From Ustulina deusta (Eukaryota; Ascomycota; Sordariomycetes; Xylariales; Xylariaceae): a DNA stretch of 64,000 nt. Position numbers and translations under genes: made by a program. The stretch lies in assembly GCA_023159155.1 (NCBI GenBank), contig JAJNNX010000052.1:62001-126000 (forward strand). The letters are read 5' to 3'. Positions within the stretch are counted from its first letter, which is position 1. The number at the start of each line of letters is the position of its first letter. A model generated the notes under the pieces. It did no database searches and was not told the origin of the DNA. It saw nothing but the letters and a program-made list of their open reading frames with translations. Of the stretch, positions 36,002 through 48,002 are shown piece after piece.

Positions 36002-36110
36002 GATTATCTTAAAAAGTATATTATAACTGCTAGAAAAATTAAAAACTAATTTTAATACTTAATAAAATATAAAAGCTTTAGTTATAAGTTTAACAAATAG
36101 TTTAGCACTA
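36002..36110 (+). pseudogene. Chromodomain remnant at the end of pol
   Basis: Same frame as the integrase. ITARKIKN, then YLIKYKSF and a position matching the conserved Trp (now TAG at 36098-36100) follow the spacing of the chromodomain pattern (RK...YLVKWKGY.....W). The domain places the element in the chromovirus lineage, whose integrases target modified histones. Confidence 0.8.
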
Positions 36111-36262
36111 AACAATTAAACAAAAATATTAGCTTAGTATAAAAGTTTAAAAACAAAAAAGCACAAATATAAACACAAAAATAATAAAACTAAAATCATA
36201 TAAATAAATTATCCGAAATAATTAGTACGGATATATTACTATAGCCACAGGGACATAGCATT

Positions 36263-36284
36263 TTCTTTTCTTTTAGGGGCAGAT
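36263..36284 (+). other. Polypurine tract region
   Basis: TTTTAGGGGCAGAT directly abuts the 3' LTR. A purine run of this kind primes plus-strand DNA synthesis in LTR elements. It is unaffected by RIP. Confidence 0.6.
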
Positions 36285-36402
36285 TGTCACATAACCCGCA
36301 TATCCACTATAAGTAGCAATATGTACACAGTAGCCACAGTACAGATCCTCCATCCGTTCTACAACTCCAATACACTCTGATTGATCCACTCATACCATCA
36401 CA
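36285..36402 (+). repeat. 3' LTR (118 bp), essentially unmutated
   Basis: TGTCACATAACC...CATCACA, same length as the 5' LTR, keeping normal base composition and CpA steps to its end, followed by the CCACC target duplicate. Confidence 0.95.
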
Positions 36403-37032
36403 CCACCTCTCTACCCATAATCCATAGGTACATCTTTCCCCTATGCATAGTAGTAGGTAGGTACATTACATACATAGGTAGTAGGACAGGTAGGCAGGCC
36501 CATACGGACATACCATACCTGCCGACATAGAATATGTACCTATGTGACGAGAAACGGCTGGGCCGTCTACATACAGACACAAATACCTACACACGACTGC
36601 AACCTCGGCTGGGCGGAGATACGTTAGTTAGATCAAAGACCAGATCAAAGACCCAGCCAGACCCTCGCCTAAATCGAACCATATCCCACCAGACGTTGGT
36701 ACCGGTATAGGTAGGTAGGTAGGTGCGCCGCCGCAGCTACGTACTTCCTAACCAGGGTAGCTGACGTGCGTCTCGTGCGTCTCGAAAAAAACGGAAGAAG
36801 GAAAGAAAAAAAAAAAAGACCCGATTTTTTCACAAGAACACGCATCAAGTTCGAGAAAAGCAAAGCTGGGAAGTTGGGAAAGCCATGGTTTCGTAACAAG
36901 AGGTACCTGGCCAAACGACTAAGCGGTAGACTAGTAGAGACGTAAGGTTGGTTAGATGAGTTTGGACCTGGGCTGGACCATACCCACGCCACAACTGGTA
37001 CGCAAAACAATGATCACAGACATATAGATATT

Positions 37033-37054
37033 GTATGTATGTATGTATGTATGT
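37033..37054 (+). repeat. (GTAT)n microsatellite
   Basis: About five uninterrupted GTAT units. Confidence 0.9.
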
Positions 37055-37182
37055 ACGTCCTCTCGGCGCTTAACCCACTGCAACCACTACCGTGACAGGT
37101 CGCTTGTGCATTGGCGGTTACACTGATATCATATATATATACCAGTACAGTCCCTCTGTGCGATACCTTACACGAACGCTAC

Positions 37183-37232
37183 GTATGTGTGTGTATGTGT
37201 GTGTATGTGTGTGTATGTGTGTGTATGTGTGT
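37183..37232 (+). repeat. 10-bp minisatellite, five units
   Basis: Five perfect tandem copies of GTATGTGTGT. Confidence 0.95.
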
Positions 37233-37637
37233 GCGTATGGATTGGGATAATATGCAGTCAGACGGGACTTTTTTCGGCCTCTGCGCGCGTCTAGACCCGA
37301 CCGGACCTAACCGAATTGTTTCCTTTTTTACTGGATTCGGCAGACCATCCCGCGCTTGATCGGTGGAAATAAATGAATGGCAACCAAACAAAGGCAGGCA
37401 GGCAACGACACGTAAAAAAAAGAAGAAGACCTTATTATTGTGCATTACAGCTTTGAGCTCCGACTTAGCGAGGTGGCAGGCGGACTGAGATCTGCGGACT
37501 TACCCGCCGCCCGGATCGTGAAGAAAAAGTACAGTACAGTGTAGTGTATAGACAGACACATTACGTCCCCTGCCAGCCTATAAACGCCGCCCAGGTCAAA
37601 ATTCCGGTTATCGGTTATATCACTCGGGCACCGGTGG

Positions 37638-38615
37638 TCAGCCTTGATTGATCTTCAGCGAGAAGTCCACGTGTGGTGTGCCCTGGTGGATGTAACTCGT
37701 GGAGATGATGTCGATATCTAGGAAGAGAGAGAGCGATGGTGGTCAGCTTGTTGTTCTATAAGCGCATGCTGGACATGGAGACTCACCATTATTTGCATAA
37801 TCGAACACGTTGTCTTCGCGTAAGCCGCCGCTCACCTCGATCAGGAACTCCCGCTTCCCCTTCCACTTCTCGCGTAAGCTCTTGGCGGCGATTTTGACAC
37901 CTTCGCCCGTGAAGTTATCAAGCATGACGACGTCGGCGCCGGCGCTGATTGCCTCGTCGGCTTCCTCCTCGTTCTGCACTTCGACTTCGATCTTGAGCGC
38001 AAAGCCGGCGACTAGCTTGGCGGCCTGGACGGCTTCGGTGATGTTGCCGCGGCTCCAGACGTGGTTGTCTTTGAGCATGATCATGGAGCTCAGATCCATT
38101 CTGTGGGTGTCGGCGCCGCCCACGAGCATGCCGTATTTCTCGACGAGGCGGAAGCCCGGAGTCGTCTTCCGCGTGCCGGCCAGGATGCCATGATATCCGG
38201 CGCTGCGCAGGCTGAGGAGGAGGTTCCGGCTCACGGTGGCAATGCCGGAGCAACGGGCCAACAGGTTCAGACCGACGCGTTCGCCTAGCAGGAGGCCTCG
38301 CACGGGACCCGTCACGGTGGCGACCTTGAATTTACTAGATCCATCTTTGGGGCGCTCTATGTAACTACCCTCGGCAGCGTGCCACTCGACAGTGCAACCG
38401 CATTGCTTGAAGATTTCCGTGAAGAATGGCACCCCGGCGATGATGCCGGCGCTCTTCCCCCACAGCGTGGCGGTATGCTCTTTTTCTCCAACGACATATC
38501 CGGCGTAATCGTACGAAGGCGTGTCTTCGGCAAGCCAAGCGGTGATTTGGGCCTTCCAGCTTGGGGGCAGGATGTGCTCAAGGGAGCCGTGGTGGATGGG
38601 TTGTTCTCGAGACAT
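37638..38615 (-). CDS. BNA6: Quinolinate phosphoribosyltransferase (carboxylating)
   Basis: Exons 38615-37787 and 37717-37638 (69-bp intron) give 302 aa, the usual family length. It converts quinolinate and PRPP to nicotinate mononucleotide, CO2 and PPi, the step that feeds the kynurenine route into NAD. The active-site strings are present: TRKTTPGFR (148-156), the HR pair (171-172), KDNH (182-185), the IEVEVQN strand, VMLDNF and EVSGGLR. Without splicing the frame would end in an unrelated tail; the second exon supplies the conserved strand STSYIHQGTPHVDFSLKI. The start is the first ATG. It shows strong codon preference for G/C at third positions. Confidence 0.96.
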
Positions 38616-39534
38616 GTGGGATCGCGAGGAAGACGAGGTTTGTTTCGATTTTCTCCCTTTATTCGTTTGTCGCGCGCGCTCGTGATGGTCGGGATTCGAT
38701 TTGATGTTGAACGTGAAAGAGGCTTGCTGCTTCGTGATATCTGATAATACCGAATTGGTCGGTTGAGGAAGGTAATTAATGAATATTCAAAGGATGTAGT
38801 ACATTCCGCCTAGATAGGACGGGATGTAGTAAGAATGCTCCAAGAGATATTGTATCTAGTTCCCTCCGCAGATTAGCGTAAGGGACTGACCGTATAGCCC
38901 GAGTTTCCTCCTCCCCTCTACTGAGCCGTTGAGCCGTTCCCACCCGTATTTTCGTGGGGTGAATGGAGGGGTGAGGGGCAGAGGGTACGCGCAGTAAAGT
39001 ATAGAGGGGTAATGCCGCTAAAGGACCGAGGGCTCATGTGCTTAGTCATCATCATCATCTTTGTCTGGAATAAGTAGGAGGTACTTGTAGCATCCTGTAC
39101 TCTTTTCGTCAATCTATTTTATTGCCATGAATGTAGGAATGATTCCAACATCCATCTCAACTGCCAATTTTCGTATCTACGCGTTATTCTTCCCGCACAT
39201 CATTATATGAACATGCCAACCCATACGATGCTATAAACCCAACATTAATGTACCCAGGCCGAATTGTGAATGTTCCCTCATTCTTAGATCGATGCGTTGA
39301 CCCGTTTGACTAGATATACCACCTCCGGATCTGGCAAAATATTCGCCGCCTGGTAGATGAGCATTCATCTTTTCATTGCAATGTGGATTCCAAGAATGCC
39401 ATCTCAGGATAGTAATTGAGGATGGTGCCATGGACTCTCGCCCAGCTCTGCCAGGACATCAGGTGAGGGAAGCGATGTAGCTCGTCGCTGTGCAGTAATC
39501 AGCAATCATCCCAACTCACGAAACCCACGGTTCC
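38616..39534. other. Intergenic
   Basis: Promoter of the phosphoribosyltransferase gene and 3' flank of the next gene; a short ATC run near 39048 is the only feature seen. Confidence 0.6.
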
Positions 39535-40110
39535 TCAGCGTTCACATACTCGCCGGATCGCACGAGGCGCTGTACCTGCTCCGCCGCCGACCGATGGTCC
39601 AGGAAGCAGCACTGCCGTTCTCTCATCCGTCGTAGAAGCCTCACTAGCCGTGTCATCTGTAGTGTCGCTAACTAGGGAATTGGCTGTGCTCTTGTTAACC
39701 TTGGCGAGGACGCGCTGAATGATGACCGTGGTTGTTCGGTCCCGTTTCGGCAGGTCGAACGTGATCCTGCACTCGGTGAAGGGCGCCAAGTACTTCGAGA
39801 CCCAGACCTGCCGGATGCGATCCATGAGGTCGGTATTTTGTGGCGGAACTCGCATGATGAGTTTGTCTCTGCTCTCGTGGACGATATGGCCGTACTGCGC
39901 GATGTTTTTGGAGAACGAGGCGGGTTCGTTGAGAGGGATGGCGAGGAAGCGGCACGTAACCGTACCCGCTGCTTTGGGTTGCTGGCTGAGCACTTTGGGC
40001 ACTAGATATGGGTCATCGAGGTCGTAAACGTCAACTTCCGTCTGGCTCTGACTCCGCTTGTGCAGGGTGTGGGATTCGGTATCTTGAGCTGGTTTGCTGG
40101 AACTCGCCAT
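39535..40110 (-). CDS. Hypothetical protein (191 aa)
   Basis: Single uninterrupted minus-strand frame from an ATG at 40110. The N-terminal ~45 residues are Ser/Thr/Gln-rich; residues ~50-140 form a compact-looking segment with alternating hydrophobics (CRFLAIPLNEPASF, YGHIVHESRDKLIMRVP, CRITFDLPKRD). The C-terminal ~45 are acidic then Gly/Ala/Arg-rich and probably disordered. No signal peptide, membrane segment or recognised domain. Composition and codon use are coding-like. Confidence 0.6.
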   Translation of the reverse strand: MASSSKPAQDTESHTLHKRSQSQTEVDVYDLDDPYLVPKVLSQQPKAAGTVTCRFLAIPLNEPASFSKNIAQYGHIVHESRDKLIMRVPPQNTDLMDRIRQVWVSKYLAPFTECRITFDLPKRDRTTTVIIQRVLAKVNKSTANSLVSDTTDDTASEASTTDERTAVLLPGPSVGGGAGTAPRAIRRVCER

Positions 40111-40725
40111 TGTTGGATCTTCCCAAGACGACGAGTGTCTGATGAGGAGGGGGATTCAAAAACGAGGATAGAAATTTAATATGCTGGCCTATACGTCTTG
40201 TAGAAGATCATCGACAGGTAGTGGCAAACAGAATGCCGTCAGGTTACTAGGTGAATGAGATCAAGTTGCAGACTGATAGACATGGGTAACTACAGCAAAC
40301 CGAGATAAAAAAAAACGGCTGAGAGACCTTGCTGCTCTGTGTTATCTCCTACTGTATGCGACTTATTCACCACAGACATAAACATGAATAAACGCCTGAT
40401 GCTTTGATACTTCTACCACAGTGGTCTTATCCAGCACTAAGACACAGGAGAGATTCTCTATTCATTTCGCTATGACGTCCTTATAACGCTGAAATGAAAC
40501 AAAAGTCTATAATCTATATCTATAATCCCATGTCTAAAATCTAATGAATTGGATATCCATGTTCTCCCCCCCGCCTCTAAAATCGCCTTTTCCCTTTGAT
40601 CTAACGATGTGTCAAATATCATACAATCATCATGCGTTTATATCTGCATCATCAATTTCCTTTGATCCCTTTCAACAAAGTCTAACTGGCCGAGAAGGAT
40701 CCAATTTTTTTGGACCCTAAAATTC
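40111..40725. other. Intergenic
   Basis: Upstream region of the 191-aa gene and 3' flank of the 175-aa gene; T-rich pieces only. Confidence 0.6.
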
Positions 40726-41464
40726 TCAATACCAAACGGGAGCCGTACGCCAATGCCGGAGCATCGTGTCAATAGCTTGGGTCCACTCGTACACAAAGCA
40801 TCGGGAGAGCTGCTCTGCTTCCTCCGGAGAGGGATATCGGCCACCCCACATCTCCGGCTTCAGAGCCTCAGATTGTGCACACGTCAAGATCAACCCTCTG
40901 TTCCGCTAGAAGTCAGAAACCTTAGAGTCGGCGAGAGGAAATGAAAAGGCGGCATGACCGCATCAAGGGAGGATTGTGAGTGCAACGGGGTTCGACATAC
41001 GCATCGCGGATTTTTATCAAGCATAGCCAGGCCAGGTTCCAGCTTCGGTTGGAGTCTGGGTCGTCTCTGACCAAACTCCGAGCTTGCTCAATCAAGCAAC
41101 TGGAGACGGGGTAGTTGCGCGTCAAGCCTCTCAGCTCTAGCAGCATTTGGTTGCTGGTCACGTAGTGGTCCCAAGCCAATGCCATGGGTTCCTGAAATGC
41201 TTGTGCCTCTTCCTCGCTCTCACAAGTTGTCGCGACCCGTTCGATCCGGCATAGTTCAGTCAATGTGTTGACAGTATGATTTCGTAATGACTCCATCATC
41301 TGCCTCACCGAGCGCTATCAATAATCAATATAAGCACTTGGCTTGTGAGTGAGCAGTAGGTCCCATGACGGTGCCCAATATGCCAGGAGTGATAACGACG
41401 ATGATAAAAACCTCTTACGCACCTGACTTCTGCTTCCCCGGGAGCTTCGGCTACTCGAATGCAT
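40726..41464 (-). CDS. Hypothetical protein (175 aa), three exons
   Basis: Exons 41464-41423, 41314-41001 and 40897-40726 join in phase with consensus GTGCGT and GTATGT donors and TAG/CAG acceptors. The start follows from the splice: the longest continuous frame opens only at GTG, whereas the upstream exon supplies an ATG and a short Ser/Arg-rich N-terminus. The rest is predicted helical with many Leu, Glu, Arg and Trp residues (MALAWDHYV, SWNLAWLCLIKIRDA, CFVYEWTQAIDTMLRHW). No domain recognised. The intron 2 acceptor at 40898 was chosen because nearer alternatives hit stops or shift the coherent C-terminal frame. Confidence 0.6.
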
Positions 41465-44400
41465 GATTACAAGATTGTTGCCAAGCTTCTCTTAGTAAAT
41501 CCGTATTGGATATTCGGGAATGAGAGTTTTCGTTCAATCAACTGATCTTTAGAATGAGTCAGTTTTCTGGCATCAGGAGGAGGTCGGATATTAGGCTCAT
41601 ACCTCGAGAGTGTATTGGTTGATATCAGATTTTTGAAGTAATGGATGTCTGCTATTCTCACTGTCACTCTCGCGAGTGTAGCGTCTCTCTTATATACTCT
41701 GAACTGAGATGACCTCGGAAGTCTCCGGCAGACAACGCGCCACCTAGGTCGAACCGACAACAGTACAGGGAGGAAGAATTTTCAAGAATGATGAGGAATA
41801 TGGCGTCAAGGAGCTTATGTAATTCCGCGGCTTCTTTGTACAATATATGATCAAAAAGCTTCGATATACACAACTGTGGTGTTTGAGGTTTAGAGTGTTA
41901 CACCAGAGGCCTAGATGTTGTAGCCACTCGACGAAAGAGGAAATTATGATATATAAACGTAGACGAAAGACCAGCTTGCCCACAAAACGGGTGTTTAACA
42001 ACGAAGCCAGCGCATATCCAGGCATTATATATACGCGAAAGCCCCCGACTGATGAAGGACCGTGATCGTGCACCAGTACAAGGGATAGCTAGCTGTGGTC
42101 GATGCATTTTCGGATCTGACTTACCTTAGGGACGGACGAGCGACGACACGGCCATGAAGCTTCATACAGATAACGCCGAACTCGTGGCTGATGCTGACGA
42201 CGATTAAACCCGATCGTAGATATCAAATTAGTATCTTGACCAGGGCTCTTGCCTAGCCATGGCCTGGGGGTTTTTTATTTTTTATTTTATTTTTACACAG
42301 AGGAACGGCCAAATGGGAAGGAACAGAGGCATAGTGAAAGTCTTGGACACGCCATGAAGGAGGCTGAGGAACGAGAATAGAATAGACCGTCTCGTTATTT
42401 CCGTGATCAGCGAGGGGTTCTAGCACAAGAATTGTGTAAATATTCATTTGAAGCAGTGGAAATCTTCTAAGCAACATCGTATTCGCAGCCAAAGCAGTGG
42501 CTCACTGCTCGGATGATGGTGCAATGATGGCTTTAGAATTTCCTGATGTGGAAAACGTAGGTTGAAGGATATGCGGGCCAAAATAAGATGCAGTGTTTCT
42601 AGTCTACTTAGGTTTTCATGATGCTGGGTGAGAGGTCTAGGTAGTAGGTACTGTAGCGAAGTTGTCCCCATAAGGCTGGAAGGGAGTTATCAGGTAGGTA
42701 CTTAGGTAAGTAGGGAGGTAGTTCAAGTGCGGCACGCTAGGAACCCCGGGTTCTGATCCGGCGCTGTCAAAGAGCCATTCCAGCGGGTAGCTAGTGGGTA
42801 GTTAGCAGGCACCAGGATGGAATACAGCAATGATTATGCTGGGTGACGTAAGGGATGATTAGTTTTGGCACGTGGTATAGCTGAACCCGGTATAGTACCC
42901 TGTACAACTCCCCTGTAATCCGTCTGACCCTTGGGTATAGTACTGTTGATGATCCTGGGGTCAGTTGTCGATGGGTGTTCTAGAAAGATGTCGAGAACAA
43001 ATACCTAGAGCAAATACGTATGCACCATTTTGTCACTTCATATTGCTGACATGAACCAATCATGGGCCTTCCATCCATGCCGCAGATCTGCAGCGATATG
43101 TATGTCATCGTCACATCGTCTCGGGATATACCACCCATCTTCATGCGTTACCGCTGTGCCGGAGACGATTTCATCAATATGTCACCAGATGTCAGCTCCC
43201 ACGGTCATGCCAGGCGGACAACCACCGCATACCATCGGATGAGAATTGGGGGAAGATCGGAAAGATTCGTCAGCAGTAGAAAACTGCAATGGTGAAGAAA
43301 ATGCTGGTTGGTGACAGATGACCACTGTAACCGGGTTAAAAATGCATCTCAGACTCACGTTGCATGATTTGACGTTCAAACAAGCCATGGTGGTTCAAGG
43401 AGCGGCTCTGGCTCGACGCTCGACCCGTGGGCTCGCGCCAGCAATCTCCATCTCTGTCGACGGTCATCCCGTTGGCCCAGCGCCACAACCAAGTTTCGCC
43501 TCCCTACCGGCATCTGCGACAGGGCTTGATGGAATATTATTAGCGAGAAGGATTCGACTACGATGGAAAGACGCCGAGACTCCACCGTGATTTGCACTCC
43601 CCGGTTTGATGTTCGGTGGGTATCGAGGGAAGCGGTTCCTAGTCTCTGGTGTAGGTAATCATTCTTATATCAGATGGAGAGATGGACCAGGGGATTAAGC
43701 AGGACTCCTCAGCACCTGTTATAGACAAGGTTAGGCAGATAAACGGATTCAATCAAGACCAACTGTACACTCACCGCTATAAATTGAGTACGTACATTAA
43801 AGCGTGTGACCGCGTATAGGTAGTGTCGAGGTTGAGTTGACACGTAAGCTATGCCATCGATGTACATCGGTAGCTCTAGGTAAAAGGTTGTCAGAAGAGG
43901 TAGTCTGGGTAGAATGATTGTATATTAGGGACTTATACTGTACGTCTTGGTCTCAGGAGCTTGTTCATAAAATACGCTAGAAGTTTTCCAGAAGGTCGCT
44001 AGCGTATCATATTGATTTAAGTACTTACCTAGGTAGGTATGTACCTACCTACAGTGTCGGCTTCAACTCAATACCTCTCTTTTTAAGGCATCTCTCGACG
44101 AACTCAAGCCAATACGATGTTATTAGTAGTGCGCTTAGGGGGGCTGACATATCTGTGACTAACCTTCTCTAACTCTTGATCTATGAAGTTTTATATTTAG
44201 ATCATTTCCGATGGCGGTCCGAGGCCATCCGTTTGCGGACATACCGACGTGACGAAGGTGTCGCTGTTGATCCGGAATCAATGCCTATTTGGTTATTTCG
44301 AGACACCCAAACTCCAACTTAATTCAAGCAATTCCAGCTTCACTTGACAACTAACCTATATTATTGGGAAAAGCTGAACAAGAAAACACAAAGGCAGAAA

Positions 44401-45778
44401 AAAACCTTGACGCGCTTCATGGGACCAAAATTGAACACTGCATTACCTATTTCAACAACCAAACCCATTCCCTCGCCGGTTTTAAGCCTCATCAGGCTAT
44501 AAACAGAGAGACAACATCATCCATAAATACCACAGGTGCTTGACATTGCCTAAGTGCTTAGTCAGATATATCCTCTTTCAGCTTTGCGTTGTCATACCAT
44601 TTGGATTCTCCAGAAGAGTCGAGCTAACAAGGAAGACCAGAAGAGTGGGCGACTCGACTCTTCTTCCCAAGGCCAACGAAAAGCGATGGTCCCCGTATTT
44701 ATATATTGCCTCAACACTCGCCTCCACGGAGTTACCTACTAAATCCGCACAATAAGAAGAGCATGCATAAAGTACTTTGCACCTAGTAGCCGCGTGGACG
44801 ATTGTTGAACTACCTTAAGCACCGACAACACTATTTACCGATACCTACCACACGCCGAAATTCGAACGACATTATGCAAGCAGTACACGTGTAGCGTACA
44901 CGTGCTTTACAGGGGGCGGGATAATACCTAGATGGGGTGATCTACTATCCCCCGCCTTTTCCTCTATCAGCCAGGAGTTACCTTACTGTAACTCTTAGCT
45001 CTATAAGCTATCAATCATCTAGTCTAGGTTAGATACTTCTCTACCTACAGCTGCAACGACTCAGAGCAGACACGTTGACATACGTTTTCCACAACTTAGA
45101 AAGTGTTCGCGAAATGTATTCAGGCCTTTACGTCTCTTATTTGAACCACTATTACCTACCTACTTAAACCACACATTGAGATGGAATGCTCTATTTATTG
45201 GCACCACTAACCCAGCCATCGAGTTACCGCCGCATATCCCACGTGCGGGTCCAATCACATCAAACTCGCCGTCGATGATGCCATCGAGTTCTGTTCGATC
45301 TCGTTGGCTGTCGCGCCCATTCTCGCGTGTTCACCAACTCTAGTCCAGTCGTGTCCCCCTGAACCGTTCGGTTTGTATGGTCCACCTCGGCCACATTATC
45401 GGGAAAAAAGGCTGTCGTGTACAGTTGAAATGGCCCGGTACCCAGGTCCCGAGTCTACGACGCCCCTGCTCCAGCTCAAGGGAGCGGTGATGGGCTTGGA
45501 CTATTTGGTAGGAAGCTCCGCTGAATGCTTGCGGTGTGAATGGGGGATCTGGAACCAATGCAGGGAATCTGCAGATTATTGGAATCGTATGTGTAGTAGC
45601 TATCGGGGCTGGTAGGGTTGCTATCTGGTTTCCCCGGGGCTGCTTCATTTCATAGATATCCATCTAATTCGTAGGTTGGGCTATCAATATATAACTCCAA
45701 TTCCCCCTCGTGAATCATACCCCTCATCTTTCGTATCCCGTTGCCATTCCCGTGTGTTAACGTCGTACAATTAACAAG
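41465..45778. other. 4.3-kb intergenic region, no gene supported
   Basis: Short frames on both strands (for example 43318-43590 plus, 41744-42073 minus) show no domains or splice continuity. It includes A/T homopolymer runs near 42270, TAGGTA-type repeats near 44030, and a tandem pair of GTACACGTG (44884-44904). The final ~300 bp are the probable promoter of the transporter gene. Confidence 0.55.
44884..44904. promoter_or_regulatory. Paired CACGTG (E-box/G-box) motifs
   Basis: GTACACGTG occurs twice, 12 bp centre to centre, about 0.9 kb upstream of the transporter start. CACGTG is bound by bHLH regulators in fungi; a role here is inference. Confidence 0.3.
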
Positions 45779-48002
45779 ATGGCCTCGCGCGACCCTATCA
45801 GGGCGGCTAAGGATGCAAAGGATCCCTACTTATCCGATCGGATCGCTGCGGTTTCGCAAGACTTGGATGAGAATTACGAGTTTTTCAAGGCCGGGGACGA
45901 AGTCGATGCGACGGAGGGCGAGGTCAAAAAGGTCGTTCGCAAAATCGACTATCATCTCGTACCGCTCCTCTTCGCCATATACTTCCTACAGTATCTCGAC
46001 AAGAACGCCATCAACTTTGCCAATGCCTATGGACTCCAGAAAGGAACGAATCTCCACGGACAGGATTTTTCTTGGCTGGGTAGGTGTTTGTTCTTCATAT
46101 GCGTCTCGCTAGCTAGCTGACCATGATTAGGCTCGATATTCTACTTTGGCTACTTAGCCGGCCAGATCCCCTCTGGATACTTGATGCAGAGACTTCCGGT
46201 TGGTCGTGTTGTCTCCGTCACGGTAATTATCTGGGGGACTATTGTCTTGACCGTGAGTAGACTCCCATAACTCGGTCAAATCCAAGCTTTCTAGCTTCGA
46301 GCACTATTTTATCTGCTTGTTGCGTGGGGACCCAGCCCGTCCATCTATCCATAACATTCGAGACTAACATCCATCAACTCAGACCCCAGCATGCAAATCA
46401 TTTGCCGGGATTGCGACAAACCGGTTCTTTCTAGGATTCACAGAGGCTACGGTATGAGATCGCCGTCGAATTAAGCAGAAGAACACGAAACTAACAAGAG
46501 CAGGTCAACCCTGCTTTCGTCTTGATCATGTCCATCTGGTACAAAAACGAGGAGCAGCCGTTACGTCTCGAGGCGTATTATTGCACGAACGGCCTAGCCA
46601 CGATGTTCGGGGGTTTAATCGGCTATGCGGTCGGCCATATCACGACCGGGTTGCCCAAGTGGATGTACGTCTTCATCATCTTCGGGGCTATAAGCCTGAG
46701 CACCGGCATTGTCAGTCTCTTCGTATTACCCGATGTTCCTGCCACGGCGCGATTCTTGAATCAGAGAGAACGAACGATTGCGACGGGACGTGTAAGTTAC
46801 TGCAAATCCGATTTACCCCTGTTTGGACTCCTTGTTGTGCTGCGTGCACATTCTAGTGAAGGAGTGCCGGACTGATAAAGCCATTTTAGGTGGCGGCCAA
46901 CCGAACGGGACTGAAGAACCATCACTTCAAGAAACACCAGGCTATCCAATGTATCAAAGACCCTAGTAAGTTCTAATAAGGCCGTATGATACCTATATTT
47001 CAACCCCAAGCTCCAACCAGCACTCCCAAGCATGAGAGCTACACGCCGCTCAAGCCAAAACTAACATAAACCCCCTCTACCCTTCAGAAACCTGGATCCT
47101 CTTCATAATGGCCGTAGGCGCCCAAGTGCCTAATGCAGCCATCACAAGCTTCACGAGCACGATCATTGGGAGCTTTGGCTTCGATACTCTGGGCACGCAG
47201 TACCTACAGATTCCCGGGGGTGCCGTACAATTCCTATCGCTCATACTCGGCGGCGTGATCTGCACGAAATGGCCCCGCGGTTCGCGTTGTCCGACCATGA
47301 TCACCGCCAACACGATATGCATCATTGGCTCTGCGCTGCTCGTGAGACTGCCGGACGAGAATAAGGTACGTATCTATGCTTCGTCCCTGAACGTAGACAT
47401 CAAACACCCAGCCATCATCGAACAAAACTAAGACAACCTTCAACGAACAGTGGGGTCGTTTGGTAGCCTTATGGCTATGCTTTTTCCAAGGTCTGGGCTT
47501 CAGCATGTCTTTAACCATGATATCTTCCAACATCGCGGGTTCGACCAAGAAGCAGTTGACGTCCGCTATACTGTTCGTAGGGTATTGTGTCGGCAAGTAC
47601 GTATATCCCCTTCACTGTTTCTTCTTGAAAATCGCAAATTGCTGACAAACACGTAACAGCATCATCGGACCCCAGACTTTCCTCACACGCGAAGCCCGTA
47701 AGTATCCCATTCCGCTTCCCCCTCTCCCTTTTCTCCCCTCCATCTTCTCACTATATATACGCATTTCTCAACAAAATTTCTCTAACTCTTCCCCCACTAC
47801 AGCACACTACCGCAGCGCCTACGTAGCAATGCTAGTAGGCTACACGGTAAAGCTGGTGAGCATAATCGTGCTCTACATCTACATGTGGCGCGTGAACGTA
47901 GCCCGGGATGCCGCGGGCGGGATCGACGAGAAGGCTGCTGTAGAGGCCGGTATGCACGATCAGACGGAGCTCGAGAACAAGGGGTTTCGGTATTCCTTGT
48001 AG
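45779..48002 (+). CDS. MFS transporter, anion:cation symporter (Dal5/allantoate permease-like) family
   Basis: Nine exons: 45779-46079, 46131-46252, 46383-46451, 46504-46791, 46890-46965, 47088-47365, 47451-47596, 47660-47697 and 47803-48002, giving 505 aa. Eight introns of 51-130 bp all have GT..AG ends and preserve phase. The N-terminus is cytosolic and acidic (VDATEGEVKKVVRKID); then come about 12 hydrophobic segments with family landmarks: YFLQYLDKNAINFANAYGL in helix 1, GYLAGQIPSGYLMQRLP, and a TNRFFLGFTEATVNPAF-type helix 4. The family carries anionic vitamins and nitrogen compounds (allantoate, nicotinate, pantothenate); the substrate cannot be assigned. It converges on the glutamine-synthetase-like gene 337 bp away. 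Confidence 0.93.

Larger units (their letters stand above)
29497..36407 (+). mobile_element. RIP-inactivated Ty3/Gypsy chromovirus LTR retrotransposon with target duplications
   Basis: The element spans 29502-36402 (6901 bp) between two copies of the 5-bp target duplication CCACC (29497-29501 and 36403-36407). The 118-bp LTRs begin TG and end CA. A primer site follows the 5' LTR and a purine-rich tract precedes the 3' LTR, fixing the + orientation. The interior from about 29596 to 36240 is saturated with A/T and TpA, and no long ORF survives in any frame. One pol frame can nevertheless be read without indel from RT through RNase H, integrase and a C-terminal chromodomain, the order and composition of Ty3/Gypsy chromoviruses. 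It is dead: stops are abundant and catalytic residues are replaced. Confidence 0.95.
36408..37637. other. Intergenic, simple-repeat rich
   Basis: No gene recognised. It contains TAGGTAGG-type runs (around 36705), a GTAT tetranucleotide run and a 10-bp GT-rich minisatellite. Confidence 0.6.

Noticed and set aside
43318..43590. 90-codon ATG frame in the 4.3-kb gap
   Set aside because: Overlaps an equally open minus frame; no feature distinguishes coding from chance.
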